Below, in pieces: positions 26,652 to 36,100 of a stretch of 64,000 nucleotides of DNA (the stretch's first letter is position 1; every line of letters begins with the position of its first letter). A program made the position numbers and the translations under genes. The notes below the pieces were generated by a model, which was not told the DNA's origin, did no database searches, and worked only from the letters and a program-made list of their open reading frames with translations. The stretch is from Limnohabitans sp. Jir72. Lineage in GTDB: Bacteria; Pseudomonadota; Gammaproteobacteria; Burkholderiales; Burkholderiaceae_C. Where the stretch lies: assembly GCF_003063575.1 (NCBI RefSeq), contig NZ_NESC01000005.1:248001-312000 (forward strand), read 5' to 3'.

Positions 26652-27071
26652 ATGACCCTCCCCTCTTTTGACGCCCTGCAAGTGGGCGACGCTATCTGCC
26701 CGCTGGAGCTGCCACCCGTCTCGCGCCTGACGCTGGCGCTGTACTGCGGTGCATCGGGTGACCACAACCCCATCCATGTCGACACCGATTTCGCGCACGG
26801 CGCAGGCATGCCCGATGTGATCGCGCACGGCATGTTGTCCATGGCTTGGCTGGCGCGCCTGCTCACCAACTGGGTGCCTCAAACGGCGATCCGTGATTAC
26901 AGCGTGCGCTTCGCGGCCATGACCCAAGTGGGCGAAAGCATCACCTGTTCGGGTCAGGTGGTCGAAAAATTTGAGCTCGATGGGGAGCGCCGTGTGCGCC
27001 TGTCCTTGACGGCGATGAATGCGCAAGGCCACATCAAGTTGTCAGGAGAGGCCGTGCTTGCATGGGCTTGA
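26652..27071 (+). CDS. MaoC-type hydratase, catalytic half subunit
   Basis: 139 residues. Hot-dog fold with the hydratase-2 catalytic motif GDHNPIHVD (about 36-44) and the following FAHGAGMPDVIAHGMLSMAW. Together with the preceding gene it should make one active (R)-specific enoyl-CoA hydratase. Spacing of 9 bp indicates an operon, continuing into the enoyl-CoA hydratase gene 48 bp later. Confidence 0.88.
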   Translation: MTLPSFDALQVGDAICPLELPPVSRLTLALYCGASGDHNPIHVDTDFAHGAGMPDVIAHGMLSMAWLARLLTNWVPQTAIRDYSVRFAAMTQVGESITCSGQVVEKFELDGERRVRLSLTAMNAQGHIKLSGEAVLAWA

Positions 27072-27119
27072 TCGGGGCCAGGCGCGGCACTTTCTTTGAT
27101 CACATTTTTCCAGAACCCC

Positions 27120-27923
27120 ATGAACCCTCCATCTTTGCTGCAATTCGATGTGACCGACCAGGTCGCGACCATCACCTTTGACAGCCCCAGCAAACGCAAC
27201 GCGCTCGAGCCCGCCATGCGTGACGAGTTGGCGGTGGCTTTGCAACACATCCAGCACGACAAGTCCATCCGCGCCGTGGTCCTCACCGGGGCGGGTGGGC
27301 ACTTTTGTTCGGGCGGTGACCTGAAAAACATCGCGGCGGCCAACCTCGACAACGGCGGCTGGTTGGGTCGTATGCAGACCCTGCACGAGTGGGTGCAGGT
27401 CTTGTTGACGCTCGACCGCCCGGTGATCGCCGCCGTCGACGGTGCGGCTGCAGGTGCGGGTTTTAGCCTGGCTTTGTCGGCCGACTTCGTGCTGGCCACC
27501 CCACGCGCTTGGTTCAACATGTCCTTCCTCAAGGTCGGCCTGGTGCCCGATGTGGGCGCGCTCTACACCCTGCCCCGCGTGGTGGGCGTGCAGCGTGCCA
27601 AAGAAATCATGCTCTCGGCCCGCGACATCGACGCGCAAGAGGCCTTGCGGTTGGGGCTGGTGATGGAGCTGCACGAGCCGGACCAGCTGCTGCCCCGTGC
27701 ACAGGCCCTGGCCCGCAGCTTTGTGGGGGCATCACCTGCCGCCGTGGCCTTGATCAAGCGCAGCCTGAACAACGCGCTGGGCGGTGGTCTGCAAGACATG
27801 CTGAGCGCCGAAGCGCAAGCCCAGTCTTTGGCCGCAGGCACCGCCGAGCACCGCGAAGCCGTCAACCGCTTTCTGACCAAGCAAACCCCTTTGTTTGCTT
27901 GGCCCGCGCAGAACAAAAACTGA
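27120..27923 (+). CDS. Enoyl-CoA hydratase/isomerase (crotonase family)
   Basis: 267 residues from ATG 27120. Crotonase fold with oxyanion-hole segments FCSGGDLKNI and AAGAGFSLALSADFVLA. The position of the first catalytic Glu of true hydratases is not clearly met in the second segment, so isomerase or hydrolase activity is possible. The last 30 codons are duplicated 234 bp downstream at 28068-28157 together with the REP hairpin that follows the gene. Confidence 0.87.
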   Translation: MNPPSLLQFDVTDQVATITFDSPSKRNALEPAMRDELAVALQHIQHDKSIRAVVLTGAGGHFCSGGDLKNIAAANLDNGGWLGRMQTLHEWVQVLLTLDRPVIAAVDGAAAGAGFSLALSADFVLATPRAWFNMSFLKVGLVPDVGALYTLPRVVGVQRAKEIMLSARDIDAQEALRLGLVMELHEPDQLLPRAQALARSFVGASPAAVALIKRSLNNALGGGLQDMLSAEAQAQSLAAGTAEHREAVNRFLTKQTPLFAWPAQNKN

Positions 27924-27937
27924 AAGGCAACTGCTTT

Positions 27938-28011
27938 GTAGGAGCCCACCCCGTGGGCGATTTCACGCAGACCCAGGGCCTCACAAAATCGCCCACAGGG
28001 TGGGCTCCTAC
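27938..28011. repeat. REP element pair (BIME), copy after the enoyl-CoA hydratase gene
   Basis: Two inverted palindromic units with the GTAG foot: GTAGGAGCCCACCCCGTGGG at the left and its complement at the right, around a short spacer, forming a long hairpin. Each unit also folds alone (GCCCAC/GTGGGC). It belongs to the main REP family of this window. Confidence 0.9.
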
Positions 28012-28067
28012 AAAACAAGGCTTGCAATCCATGGACAGGCCACAAACCAAGGCTCAAAAGCCCAAGC

Positions 28068-28157
28068 GCAGGCACCGCCGAGCACCGCGAAGCCGTGGGG
28101 CGCTTTCTGACCAAGCAAACCCCTTTGTTTGCTTGGCCAGCCCAGGACAAAAACTGA
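28068..28157 (+). pseudogene. Duplicated 3' end of the enoyl-CoA hydratase gene
   Basis: Repeats codons 239-267 and the stop of the gene at 27120-27923 with an offset of exactly 234 bp. Differences are few (for example AVNRF becomes AVGRF and AQNKN becomes AQDKN). There is no start or upstream coding part, so it is not expressed as a protein. The duplication includes the adjoining REP unit. Confidence 0.9.
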
Positions 28158-28171
28158 AAGGCAACTTCTTT

Positions 28172-28200
28172 GTAGGAGCCCACCCCGTGGGCGATTTCAC
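28172..28200. repeat. Single REP unit inside the tandem duplication
   Basis: One copy of the GTAGGAGCCCACC... unit, broken off after the first half. A further 35-bp step duplication leads straight into the next complete pair at 28207. Confidence 0.9.
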
Positions 28201-28206
28201 TGCTTT

Positions 28207-28280
28207 GTAGGAGCCCACCCCGTGGGCGATTTCACGCAGACCCAAGGCATCACAAAATCGCCCACGGGGTGGGCTCCTAC
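28207..28280. repeat. REP element pair (BIME)
   Basis: Complete inverted pair, same family as 27938-28011; the flank after it (TTGCAATCCATGGACAGGCC) also matches the flank of the first copy, so the whole module was duplicated. The remaining 28281-28467 contains only a small dyad and the ribosome-binding site of the next gene. Confidence 0.9.
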
Positions 28281-28372
28281 AAAACAAGCCTTGCAATCCA
28301 TGGACAGGCCACAAACCAAGGGCAATCCCTGAGTTCGGGAATCCGAAAGACCCGCTTCAGCATTCGAAGATT

Positions 28373-28389
28373 GTTCAGAATCACTGAAC
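28373..28389. promoter_or_regulatory. Small dyad upstream of the SDR gene
   Basis: GTTCAG-N5-CTGAAC lies about 80 bp before the SDR start, in the promoter area. It could be an operator for a TetR-like regulator. Weak evidence. Confidence 0.3.
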
Positions 28390-28467
28390 GCCGCAAGATA
28401 CATCAACCCCCCAGTGGGGTGACGCTGGCCCGCCAGACGTTCGCCCCATTTTTCCCAGGAGAAAAAA

Positions 28468-29388
28468 ATGAGCAAAGCCCGATTGGTTGAAGACAAAGTC
28501 GTCGTGGTCACCGGCGCAGGTGGCGGCATTGGCCGCGACATCGCGCTGGCCATGGCGCGCGAAGGTGCCAAGGTGGTGGTCAACGACATTGGCGCGTCCG
28601 TCTCGGGCGAAGGCCAAGACGCAGGCCCTGCACAAAAAGTGGTGGACGAAATCAAAGCCATGGGCGGTCAGGCCGCTGCGAACACCGACAGCGTGTCTGA
28701 CGCCGCAGGCGCGGCCCGCATCATCCAAACGGCCATCGACAGCTTTGGCCGCATCGACGTGGTGGTCAACAACGCAGGCATCTTGCGCGACCGCTTCTTC
28801 CACAAGATGAGCATGGACGAATGGGACGCGGTGCTCAAGGTGCATTTGTATGGCGCGTTTTACGTCAGCCGCGCCGCTGCCCCGCACTTCAAGGAGCAGG
28901 AAAGCGGCAACTACATCCACATGACCTCGACCTCGGGGCTGGTGGGCAACTTCGGCCAGGCCAACTACTCGGCGGCCAAGCTGGGCGTGACCGCGCTGTC
29001 CAAGTCGATCGCGCTCGACATGCAAAAGTTCAACGTGCGCTCCAACTGCATCTCGCCTTTTGCCTGGAGCCGCATGATCGGCTCGATCCCGACCGAGACG
29101 CCCGAAGAGCAAGCCCGCGTCGAGCGCATCAAGCAGATGACGCCCGCCAAGATCGCGCCCATGGCCGTGGCCCTGGCCAGCGACGACTCGGCCCATGTGA
29201 ACGGCCAGGTCTTTGCTGTGCGCAACAACGAAATCTTTTTGATGAGCCAGCCGCGCCCCATCCGCTCGGTGCACCGCAGCGAGGGCTGGACGCCGCAGAC
29301 CGTGCTCGACCACGCCATGCCTGCGCTCAAGTCCAGCTTCTTCGATCTGGACCGCTCGGGTGACGTGTTCAGCTGGGACCCGATCTGA
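28468..29388 (+). CDS. Short-chain dehydrogenase, MFE-2/HSD17B4-like
   Basis: 306 residues, with AGGAG 6 nt before the ATG. Rossmann motif TGAGGGIG, NNAG motif and catalytic S...YSAAK (NYSAAKLG). The extended C-terminal part and the overall sequence pattern resemble the 3-hydroxyacyl-CoA dehydrogenase part of peroxisomal multifunctional enzyme 2. Likely step: NAD-dependent oxidation of a 3-hydroxyacyl-CoA made by the MaoC pair. Followed by the DUF35-thiolase fusion 10 bp downstream. Confidence 0.9.
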   Translation: MSKARLVEDKVVVVTGAGGGIGRDIALAMAREGAKVVVNDIGASVSGEGQDAGPAQKVVDEIKAMGGQAAANTDSVSDAAGAARIIQTAIDSFGRIDVVVNNAGILRDRFFHKMSMDEWDAVLKVHLYGAFYVSRAAAPHFKEQESGNYIHMTSTSGLVGNFGQANYSAAKLGVTALSKSIALDMQKFNVRSNCISPFAWSRMIGSIPTETPEEQARVERIKQMTPAKIAPMAVALASDDSAHVNGQVFAVRNNEIFLMSQPRPIRSVHRSEGWTPQTVLDHAMPALKSSFFDLDRSGDVFSWDPI

Positions 29389-29398
29389 GGCGATGCGC

Positions 29399-31018
29399 AT
29401 GCAAACACAGAACAAAGACTCCGGTGTGTTCGCGCAGCACCAGGCCGCCCTGGCCGAAGGCCGCTTTCTGATTCAACAGTGCGCTGATTGCAGCCAGCAC
29501 ATTTACTTTCCGCGTGAGGTCTGCCCGCACTGCGGCAGCAACCATGTGGCGTTGGTGGCCCCCACGGGCTTGGGCACGGTGTATTCGGTCACCACGGTGC
29601 GCCGCAAGCCCGACGCGGGTGGCGACTACAACGTCTGCCTGATCGACCTGGACGAAGGCGTGCGCTTGATGGCCCGCGTGGACATGGACCCTGTCGACGC
29701 CGTGCAGGTGGGCCAGCGGGTGCAGGCCCGTGTGGAGGTCGACAAAGGCCAAGGCGTGGTGGTGTTTGACCCGGTCAGCACAGAGGCCACGTCGGCCAAG
29801 CCCGTGCCCCGTGGCCCGGCCGCATCGGCAGCGGTGCATTCGTCCACCGGCCTCAAGGCCTTGCGCGGCAGCGCCGCCATCGCGGGCGTGGCCACCTTTG
29901 GCTGCGGCGAAGCCACGGGCTTCACCGAGATGGAAGTGCTGGCCCGCGCCGCGCACGCCGCGGTGGCCGATGCCGGACTCAAGATGAGCGACATCGACGG
30001 CCTGTGCACCGCCAGTGTGTTGTCTACCATGTGGCCCATGCCGGTGACCGAGTATTTGGGCATCAACCCCCGCTACATCAACGGCACCATGCTCGGCGGC
30101 TCCAGCTTTGTCGCACACCTCTTGCCCGCCATGATGGCTTTGCAGTCGGGCCAGTGCAATGCGGTGCTGGTGTGCTACGGCAGCACGCAGCGCACGTCCA
30201 CCTTTGGCCGCGCCGAGATCGCCCAGGCCCGCCGCGTGATGGACCCGCAGCCCTACGAAACCCCCTATGCCCCGATGCAGCCGCTCAGCGCCTACGCGCT
30301 GGCCACGCGCCGGCACATGCACCAATACGGCACCACCCGCCGCCAGCTGGCCGAAGTGGCGGTGGCCGCACGCGCCTGGGCGCAGCGCAACCCCGAAGCC
30401 TTCATGCGCGATCCGCTGTCGATCGACGAGGTGCTCAAGGCCCGCATGGTGTCCGATCCTTTGTCGGTGCGTGACTGCTGCTTGGTCACCGACGGCGGCG
30501 GCGCCTTTGTGCTGGTGCGTGCCGACCGTGCGCGTGACCTGCCGAAGAAACCTGTGTACGTGCTGGGCAACGCCACCGCCAACTGGAACCGCCAGGTCTC
30601 GTCCATGCACGACCTCACCGTCACCTCGGCCAGCCAGTCGGGGCGCGAAGCCTTTGCCATGGCGGGCCTCACGCCCGCCGACATGAACGTGGTGCAGCTG
30701 TACGACGCCTTCACCATCAACACCTTGCTCTTTCTGGAAGACCTGGGCTTTTGCAAAAAAGGCGAAGGCGGCGCATTTGTCGAAGGTGGCGCGATCGCAC
30801 CCGGTGGCCGTTTGGCGGTCAACACCAACGGCGGCGGCTTGTCGTGCACGCACCCGGGCATGTACGGCATCTTCACCCTGATCGAAGCCGTGCGCCAGTT
30901 GCGCGGTGAAGGCGGCGAACGCCAAGTGGCGGGTGCGCAAACCGCGCTGGCCCACGGCAACGGCGGCACGCTGTCGAGCCAGTCCACGGCCATACTCGGC
31001 ACTTTTGAGACTTTGTAA
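29399..31018 (+). CDS. DUF35 zinc-ribbon/OB-fold fused to thiolase-like (SCP-x/Ltp2-type) domain
   Basis: 539 residues from ATG 29399, which has GAGG 8 nt upstream; ATG 29393 is also possible. Residues 1-125 are a DUF35 module with a four-cysteine zinc ribbon (C28, C31, C42, C45) and an OB fold. Residues 155-539 are thiolase-like. The nucleophile cysteine is replaced in GGSSFVAH (233-240), and the C-terminal CxGGG cysteine is replaced in HGNGGTLSSQ. DUF35 and Ltp2-like proteins are usually separate genes that form an acyl-CoA retro-aldolase in steroid side-chain cleavage. The fusion and missing cysteines point to a C-C lyase rather than a thiolase; this is inference. Confidence 0.85.
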   Translation: MQTQNKDSGVFAQHQAALAEGRFLIQQCADCSQHIYFPREVCPHCGSNHVALVAPTGLGTVYSVTTVRRKPDAGGDYNVCLIDLDEGVRLMARVDMDPVDAVQVGQRVQARVEVDKGQGVVVFDPVSTEATSAKPVPRGPAASAAVHSSTGLKALRGSAAIAGVATFGCGEATGFTEMEVLARAAHAAVADAGLKMSDIDGLCTASVLSTMWPMPVTEYLGINPRYINGTMLGGSSFVAHLLPAMMALQSGQCNAVLVCYGSTQRTSTFGRAEIAQARRVMDPQPYETPYAPMQPLSAYALATRRHMHQYGTTRRQLAEVAVAARAWAQRNPEAFMRDPLSIDEVLKARMVSDPLSVRDCCLVTDGGGAFVLVRADRARDLPKKPVYVLGNATANWNRQVSSMHDLTVTSASQSGREAFAMAGLTPADMNVVQLYDAFTINTLLFLEDLGFCKKGEGGAFVEGGAIAPGGRLAVNTNGGGLSCTHPGMYGIFTLIEAVRQLRGEGGERQVAGAQTALAHGNGGTLSSQSTAILGTFETL

Positions 31019-31036
31019 ATTCATCACCCACAAGCC

Positions 31037-32203
31037 ATGATCCGAGATACCGAAACCTTCGAAGCCTTGCTCGACTCCGTGCGCCGTTTTGTGCGTGAGC
31101 GTTTGGTGCCTGCCGAGAACGAAGTGGCCGACACCGACGAGATTCCACCAGCCATCGTGCAAGAGATGCGCGAAATGGGTTTGTTTGGTTTGACCATCCC
31201 CGAGTCCTATGGCGGCCTGGAGCTGACCATGGAAGAAGAGGCTCGTCTGCTGTTTGAGCTGTGCAAGACCTCGCCTGCATTCCGCTCGGTGATCGGCACC
31301 ACGGTGGGCATTGGCTCGCAGGGCATCCTGATGGACGGCACCGAAGAGCAAAAAGCCTATTACCTGCCCAAGCTGGCCACGGGCGAGTTGTCGTCCTCGT
31401 TTGCGCTGACCGAACCCGACGCGGGTTCGGACGCGGCGTCGCTGCGCACCACCGCCATCCGAGGCACGGACAGTTTGGGTGACCACTACATTGTCAACGG
31501 CACCAAGCGCTACATCACCAACGCGCCGCATTCCAAAATCTTCACGCTCATGGCGCGCACCAACCCTGCCGACAAGGGCGCGGGCGGTGTGTCGGCTTTC
31601 ATCGTCGATGCCCAATCGCCCGGCATCAGCTTGGGCAAAAACGACAAGAAGATGGGCCAAAAAGGCGCGCACACCTGCGACGTGATGTTTGACAACGTGC
31701 GTGTCCCGGCCGCCAACCTGATCGGTCACAAAGAAGGCCAGGGCTTCAAGACCGCGATGAAGGTGCTCGAAAAAGGCCGCATCCATTTGGCCGCTGTGTG
31801 TGTGGGTGTGGCCCAGCGCATCCTCGATGACGCGCTGCGATACGCCATCGACCGCAAGCAGTTTGGCCAGCCCATTGCCGAGTTCCAACTGGTGCAGGCC
31901 ATGCTGGCCGACAGCAAGGCCGAGCTGTACGCGGCCGAGTGCATGGTGATCGATGCCGCACGCAAGCGTGACGAAGGCCGAAACGTGTCTACCGAGGCCT
32001 CGTGCTGCAAGATGTTCGCGTCCGAGATGTGCGGCCGTGTGGCCGACCGTGCGGTACAAATTTTGGGTGGCGCGGGTTATTTGGCCGAGTACGGCATCGA
32101 GCGCTTCTACCGCGATGTGCGTTTGTTCCGTCTATATGAGGGTACGACCCAGATACAACAAATCATCATTGGCCGCAACATGGTGCGTGAAGCACGCGGC
32201 TGA
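31037..32203 (+). CDS. Acyl-CoA dehydrogenase (canonical base)
   Basis: 388 residues. FAD-dependent acyl-CoA dehydrogenase with LTEPDAGSDAAS and the canonical catalytic Glu in LYEGTTQIQQ near the C-terminus. It starts 18 bp after the fusion gene and probably introduces the alpha-beta double bond in the same pathway. Electrons would pass to ETF. Confidence 0.92.
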   Translation: MIRDTETFEALLDSVRRFVRERLVPAENEVADTDEIPPAIVQEMREMGLFGLTIPESYGGLELTMEEEARLLFELCKTSPAFRSVIGTTVGIGSQGILMDGTEEQKAYYLPKLATGELSSSFALTEPDAGSDAASLRTTAIRGTDSLGDHYIVNGTKRYITNAPHSKIFTLMARTNPADKGAGGVSAFIVDAQSPGISLGKNDKKMGQKGAHTCDVMFDNVRVPAANLIGHKEGQGFKTAMKVLEKGRIHLAAVCVGVAQRILDDALRYAIDRKQFGQPIAEFQLVQAMLADSKAELYAAECMVIDAARKRDEGRNVSTEASCCKMFASEMCGRVADRAVQILGGAGYLAEYGIERFYRDVRLFRLYEGTTQIQQIIIGRNMVREARG

Positions 32204-33193
<990 letters not shown>

Positions 33194-33203
33194 GGAAGAC
33201 CAG

Positions 33204-33272
33204 ATGAGCGAGATCGACACCTCCACCCTCTACGACAAAGTGGCGTTTGCCAAGCTGCTGGACCCGCGTTGA
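33204..33272 (+). CDS. 22-codon open frame, possible gene remnant
   Basis: Starts ATG 33204 with AGGA 8 bp upstream and encodes MSEIDTSTLYDKVAFAKLLD plus two residues. It resembles the N-terminus of a longer protein cut short by deletion, between the NMO-like gene and the binding-protein gene. May be a leader peptide or a relic. Confidence 0.3.
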   Translation: MSEIDTSTLYDKVAFAKLLDPR

Positions 33273-33305
33273 AACCACGAATAGAAAAACTCTAGGAGAC
33301 AAAAC

Positions 33306-34310
33306 ATGACATCCAACAACCGTTCACCGATCCACCGTTTCTTCAGTCGCCGCAGCTGCTTGCTGGCCGCTGGCGCTGCCTTGGCCTGCCTGGCAGGCAG
33401 CGGCTGGGCACAAGCCCAGAGCACCGGCCCCACCGTCAAGCTCATCGTGGGCTACGCCGCAGGCGGCCCGGTGGACGCGGCCGCGCGCGTGTTTGCCCCG
33501 GTGTTCAGCCGTGAGCTGGGCCAGCCGGTGATTGTGGAAAACCGCTTGGGCGCAGGCGGTGCGGTGGCAGGCAACAGCGTGGTCAAGGCGCAGCCCAACG
33601 GGCAAGAGATTTACTTCGCGGCCAGCCCCACCATGACCATCAGCCCGCATGTGCTCAAGGCCATGACCTTTGACCCGCTCAAGGACCTGACGCCGCTCGC
33701 GCCCATCCTGAGTTATGCCAATGTGCTGGTGATCAATCAGAACCAAGCCTTCAAGACCCTGCCCGAGCTGGTGGCGCACGCCAAGGCCAACCCGGGCCAG
33801 CTGGCCTATGGCTCGGCTGGCATGGGCGCGTCCAACCACCTGAGCGGCGAACTGTTTGCGCGCCGTGCGGGCATCACCATGACCCATGTGCCCTACAAGG
33901 GCAATGCCCCCGCCATGACCGACGTGATGGGCGGGCAGATCCAGATGATGTTTGACATCGTCGGGGGTGCCAAGTCCTACATCGACGGCGGCAAGGTGCG
34001 TGCGCTGGCCGTCACGTCCAAAGAGCGCAACCCGGCTTTCCCGCAGTTGCCCAGCATGTCCGAGTTGGGCATCCGCGACTACGACATCGGTGGCTGGTAT
34101 GGCCTGTATGGCCCGCTGGGCATGAGCGCTGATGCGAGTCAACGCATCGCCGCCGCCACGGCCCGCGCCTTGCAAGACGCCGACCTGCGCAAGCGCTGGA
34201 TCGACCAGGGCTACGTCATCTGGAACGGCAAAGCGAGCGATCTGGCCGAGCGCATGCGCCGCGAGCACGCGCTGTGGGCCGAAGTCACCAAAGGCATGGC
34301 GTTCGAATGA
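33306..34310 (+). CDS. Bug/TctC-type tripartite tricarboxylate binding protein
   Basis: 334 residues with a twin-arginine-like export signal (FSRRSCLLAAGAALACLAG). Motifs of the Bug family: VKLIVGYAAGGPVDAAARVFA, VENRLGAGGAVAGN, HVPYKGNAPAMTDVMGG. Binds a carboxylate in the periplasm. No TctA/TctB membrane genes are near, which is usual for Burkholderiales. The acyl-CoA ligase start codon overlaps its stop, so the imported acid is probably the ligase substrate. Confidence 0.92.
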   Translation: MTSNNRSPIHRFFSRRSCLLAAGAALACLAGSGWAQAQSTGPTVKLIVGYAAGGPVDAAARVFAPVFSRELGQPVIVENRLGAGGAVAGNSVVKAQPNGQEIYFAASPTMTISPHVLKAMTFDPLKDLTPLAPILSYANVLVINQNQAFKTLPELVAHAKANPGQLAYGSAGMGASNHLSGELFARRAGITMTHVPYKGNAPAMTDVMGGQIQMMFDIVGGAKSYIDGGKVRALAVTSKERNPAFPQLPSMSELGIRDYDIGGWYGLYGPLGMSADASQRIAAATARALQDADLRKRWIDQGYVIWNGKASDLAERMRREHALWAEVTKGMAFE

Positions 34311-35830
34311 ACATGTTTCACACGTCTCTACACACCCGAATCCACCAGCTGTTCGACGAGCGCGCTGCACAGGCCCCCGACCACCCCTTCCTCTTCATGC
34401 CCGACCGGGTGATGATGCTGGGCCAGCTGGCCCAGCAGGTGAATGCGCTCGAAGCCGAGCTGCGCGAAGCCGGTGTCCGCTTGGGTGACCGGGTGTTGGT
34501 GGCTGCAGAAAACTGCCCCGAGCATGTGGCCTTGGTGCTGGCCTGCAGCCGCGTGGGCGCTTGGGCCTGTGGCGTTAATGCGCGCATGACGGCGTCTGAG
34601 CTGGCAGCCTTTGCCGCCAAGGCCGACGCCCGCGTGCTGTATTTCACGGTGGGCGTGTCCGAATCGGCGCGTCAGCATGCGCAGCAGTACGACACGCGCG
34701 AGAGCGTTTTGCCTGCGCTGCGCCGCACGCTGGCCGATGCGCAAGCCACGGCACAAACGGGCGACTTGGCCGAGCGCGTGGCCGCCATCATCTTCACCTC
34801 AGGCACGACCGGCCAACCCAAAGGCGTGATGCTCACGCACGCGGGCCTGCTGCAGTTTGGCAAGGTGTCGGCGCAGTCGCGCCAGCTGGTGCCTGCCGAC
34901 CGCTCGTATGCCTACTTGCCGATGACGCACATCTTTGGCCTGGGCACCGTGCTCATGGCCTCGCTGCACGCCGGGGCCGGTTTGCTCATGCGCAGCCACT
35001 TTGACGCAGCCGATGTGTTTGACGCGCTGGCCCATGAAGGCATGACGCAGCTGCAAGGGCCGCCCGCCATGTTCACCCGCTTGCTGGCCTGGCTTGATGC
35101 CCAGGGCATCGATCACCCCGCAGCGCCTGACCTGCGTTACGTCTACACCGGTGCAGCGCCGTTGGACCTGAGCGTCAAAAAAGCCATCGAGGCGCGCTTT
35201 GGCCACCCGCTGCACCACGGCTATGGCCTGTCGGAATACGCCGGCGCACTCACGCTGTGCCGCCGGGGCGAATGGCGCAAGGACACCAGCGCGGGTTACC
35301 TGGTCGAAGGGGCCGAGCTGCGCATCATCGGTCCCCAAGGGCAAGACTTGCCCGCAGGCGAAACCGGCGAGATCTGGATGCGCGGTGTGGGCCTGATGCC
35401 CGGCTACTTCCGCGACCCCGAGATCACCGAGCAAGTCATCAAGCCCGGCGGCTGGTACGCCAGCGGCGATCTGGGCCGACAAGACGCCGATGGCGCTTTG
35501 CAGGTGGTCGGACGCCTGAAAGAAATGATCATCCGTTCGGGCTTTAACGTGTACCCCGGCGAGGTGGAGGCTGTCTTTTTGGCCTGGCCCGGTGTGCAGC
35601 GTGCGGCGGTGGCTGGGCGCAAAACGGCCGATGGCAACGAAGACATCCTGGCCTTCATCGAGCCCAAGCCCGGTGCGCAGATCGACCTGGACGCCCTCAA
35701 AGCCCATGCCCATGAACACCTCTCGCCCTACAAACGGCCTTCGGCGGTGACGCTGGTGGCCGAGATGCCCATGACCCTGAGCGGCAAAGTGCTCAAGCGC
35801 GAGCTGGTCGAGCAGTACAGCCAGGTGTGA
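34307..35830 (+). CDS. AMP-forming acyl-CoA ligase
   Basis: 507 residues, ATG at 34307 overlapping the previous stop. ANL superfamily motifs: P-loop FTSGTTGQPKGVMLTH, HGYGLSEYAG, YASGDLGRQDADG, LKEMIIRSGFNVYPGEVE hinge, and the catalytic lysine in LSGKVLKREL. Activates a carboxylic acid to its CoA ester with ATP. It closes the first half of the CoA cluster and is followed by a REP pair of a second type. Confidence 0.92.
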   Translation: MNMFHTSLHTRIHQLFDERAAQAPDHPFLFMPDRVMMLGQLAQQVNALEAELREAGVRLGDRVLVAAENCPEHVALVLACSRVGAWACGVNARMTASELAAFAAKADARVLYFTVGVSESARQHAQQYDTRESVLPALRRTLADAQATAQTGDLAERVAAIIFTSGTTGQPKGVMLTHAGLLQFGKVSAQSRQLVPADRSYAYLPMTHIFGLGTVLMASLHAGAGLLMRSHFDAADVFDALAHEGMTQLQGPPAMFTRLLAWLDAQGIDHPAAPDLRYVYTGAAPLDLSVKKAIEARFGHPLHHGYGLSEYAGALTLCRRGEWRKDTSAGYLVEGAELRIIGPQGQDLPAGETGEIWMRGVGLMPGYFRDPEITEQVIKPGGWYASGDLGRQDADGALQVVGRLKEMIIRSGFNVYPGEVEAVFLAWPGVQRAAVAGRKTADGNEDILAFIEPKPGAQIDLDALKAHAHEHLSPYKRPSAVTLVAEMPMTLSGKVLKRELVEQYSQV

Positions 35831-35894
35831 GGCACCAGCCATGGTCAATGTCCCCCCATCCACCCGCTTGTCGACAAGCTGCTGGAGAGGTATT

Positions 35895-35969
35895 TGTAGG
35901 TCGGCGGCTTCAGCCCCGACAAGTGCCTGTGCCACAGCCCACAAAGTCGGACCTGAAGGTGCCGACCTA
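35895..35969. repeat. REP pair of a second family (GTAGGTCGG type)
   Basis: Left unit GTAGGTCGGCGGCTTCAGCC and a complementary unit ending CCGACCTAC, inverted around a short spacer. Each unit can fold (GTCGG...CCGAC with inner GGCT/AGCC). The GTAG foot is shared with the main REP family, the stem sequence is not. The rest of 35831-36100 holds no convincing gene. Confidence 0.85.
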
Positions 35970-36100
35970 CAAAACGGGCTCCAAAGGAGGCGCCTCGAAA
36001 AGACATCGCCATGGGTTCACCCCGCATGCAGCCCTTCAGGTTCGCCAAAGATGGGCTTTCACAAAGACAGACAAGTTCAGGCCTTGAACTCAGCGAAGTT

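Noticed and set aside
29399..31018. Ordinary acetyl-CoA acetyltransferase
   Set aside because: Both catalytic cysteine motifs are replaced, and a DUF35 module is fused to the N-terminus.
29369..32059. 896-codon open frame antisense to the fusion and acyl-CoA dehydrogenase genes
   Set aside because: High-GC third-position shadow; the translation is His/Gly/Arg-rich and spans two clearly coding genes on the other strand.
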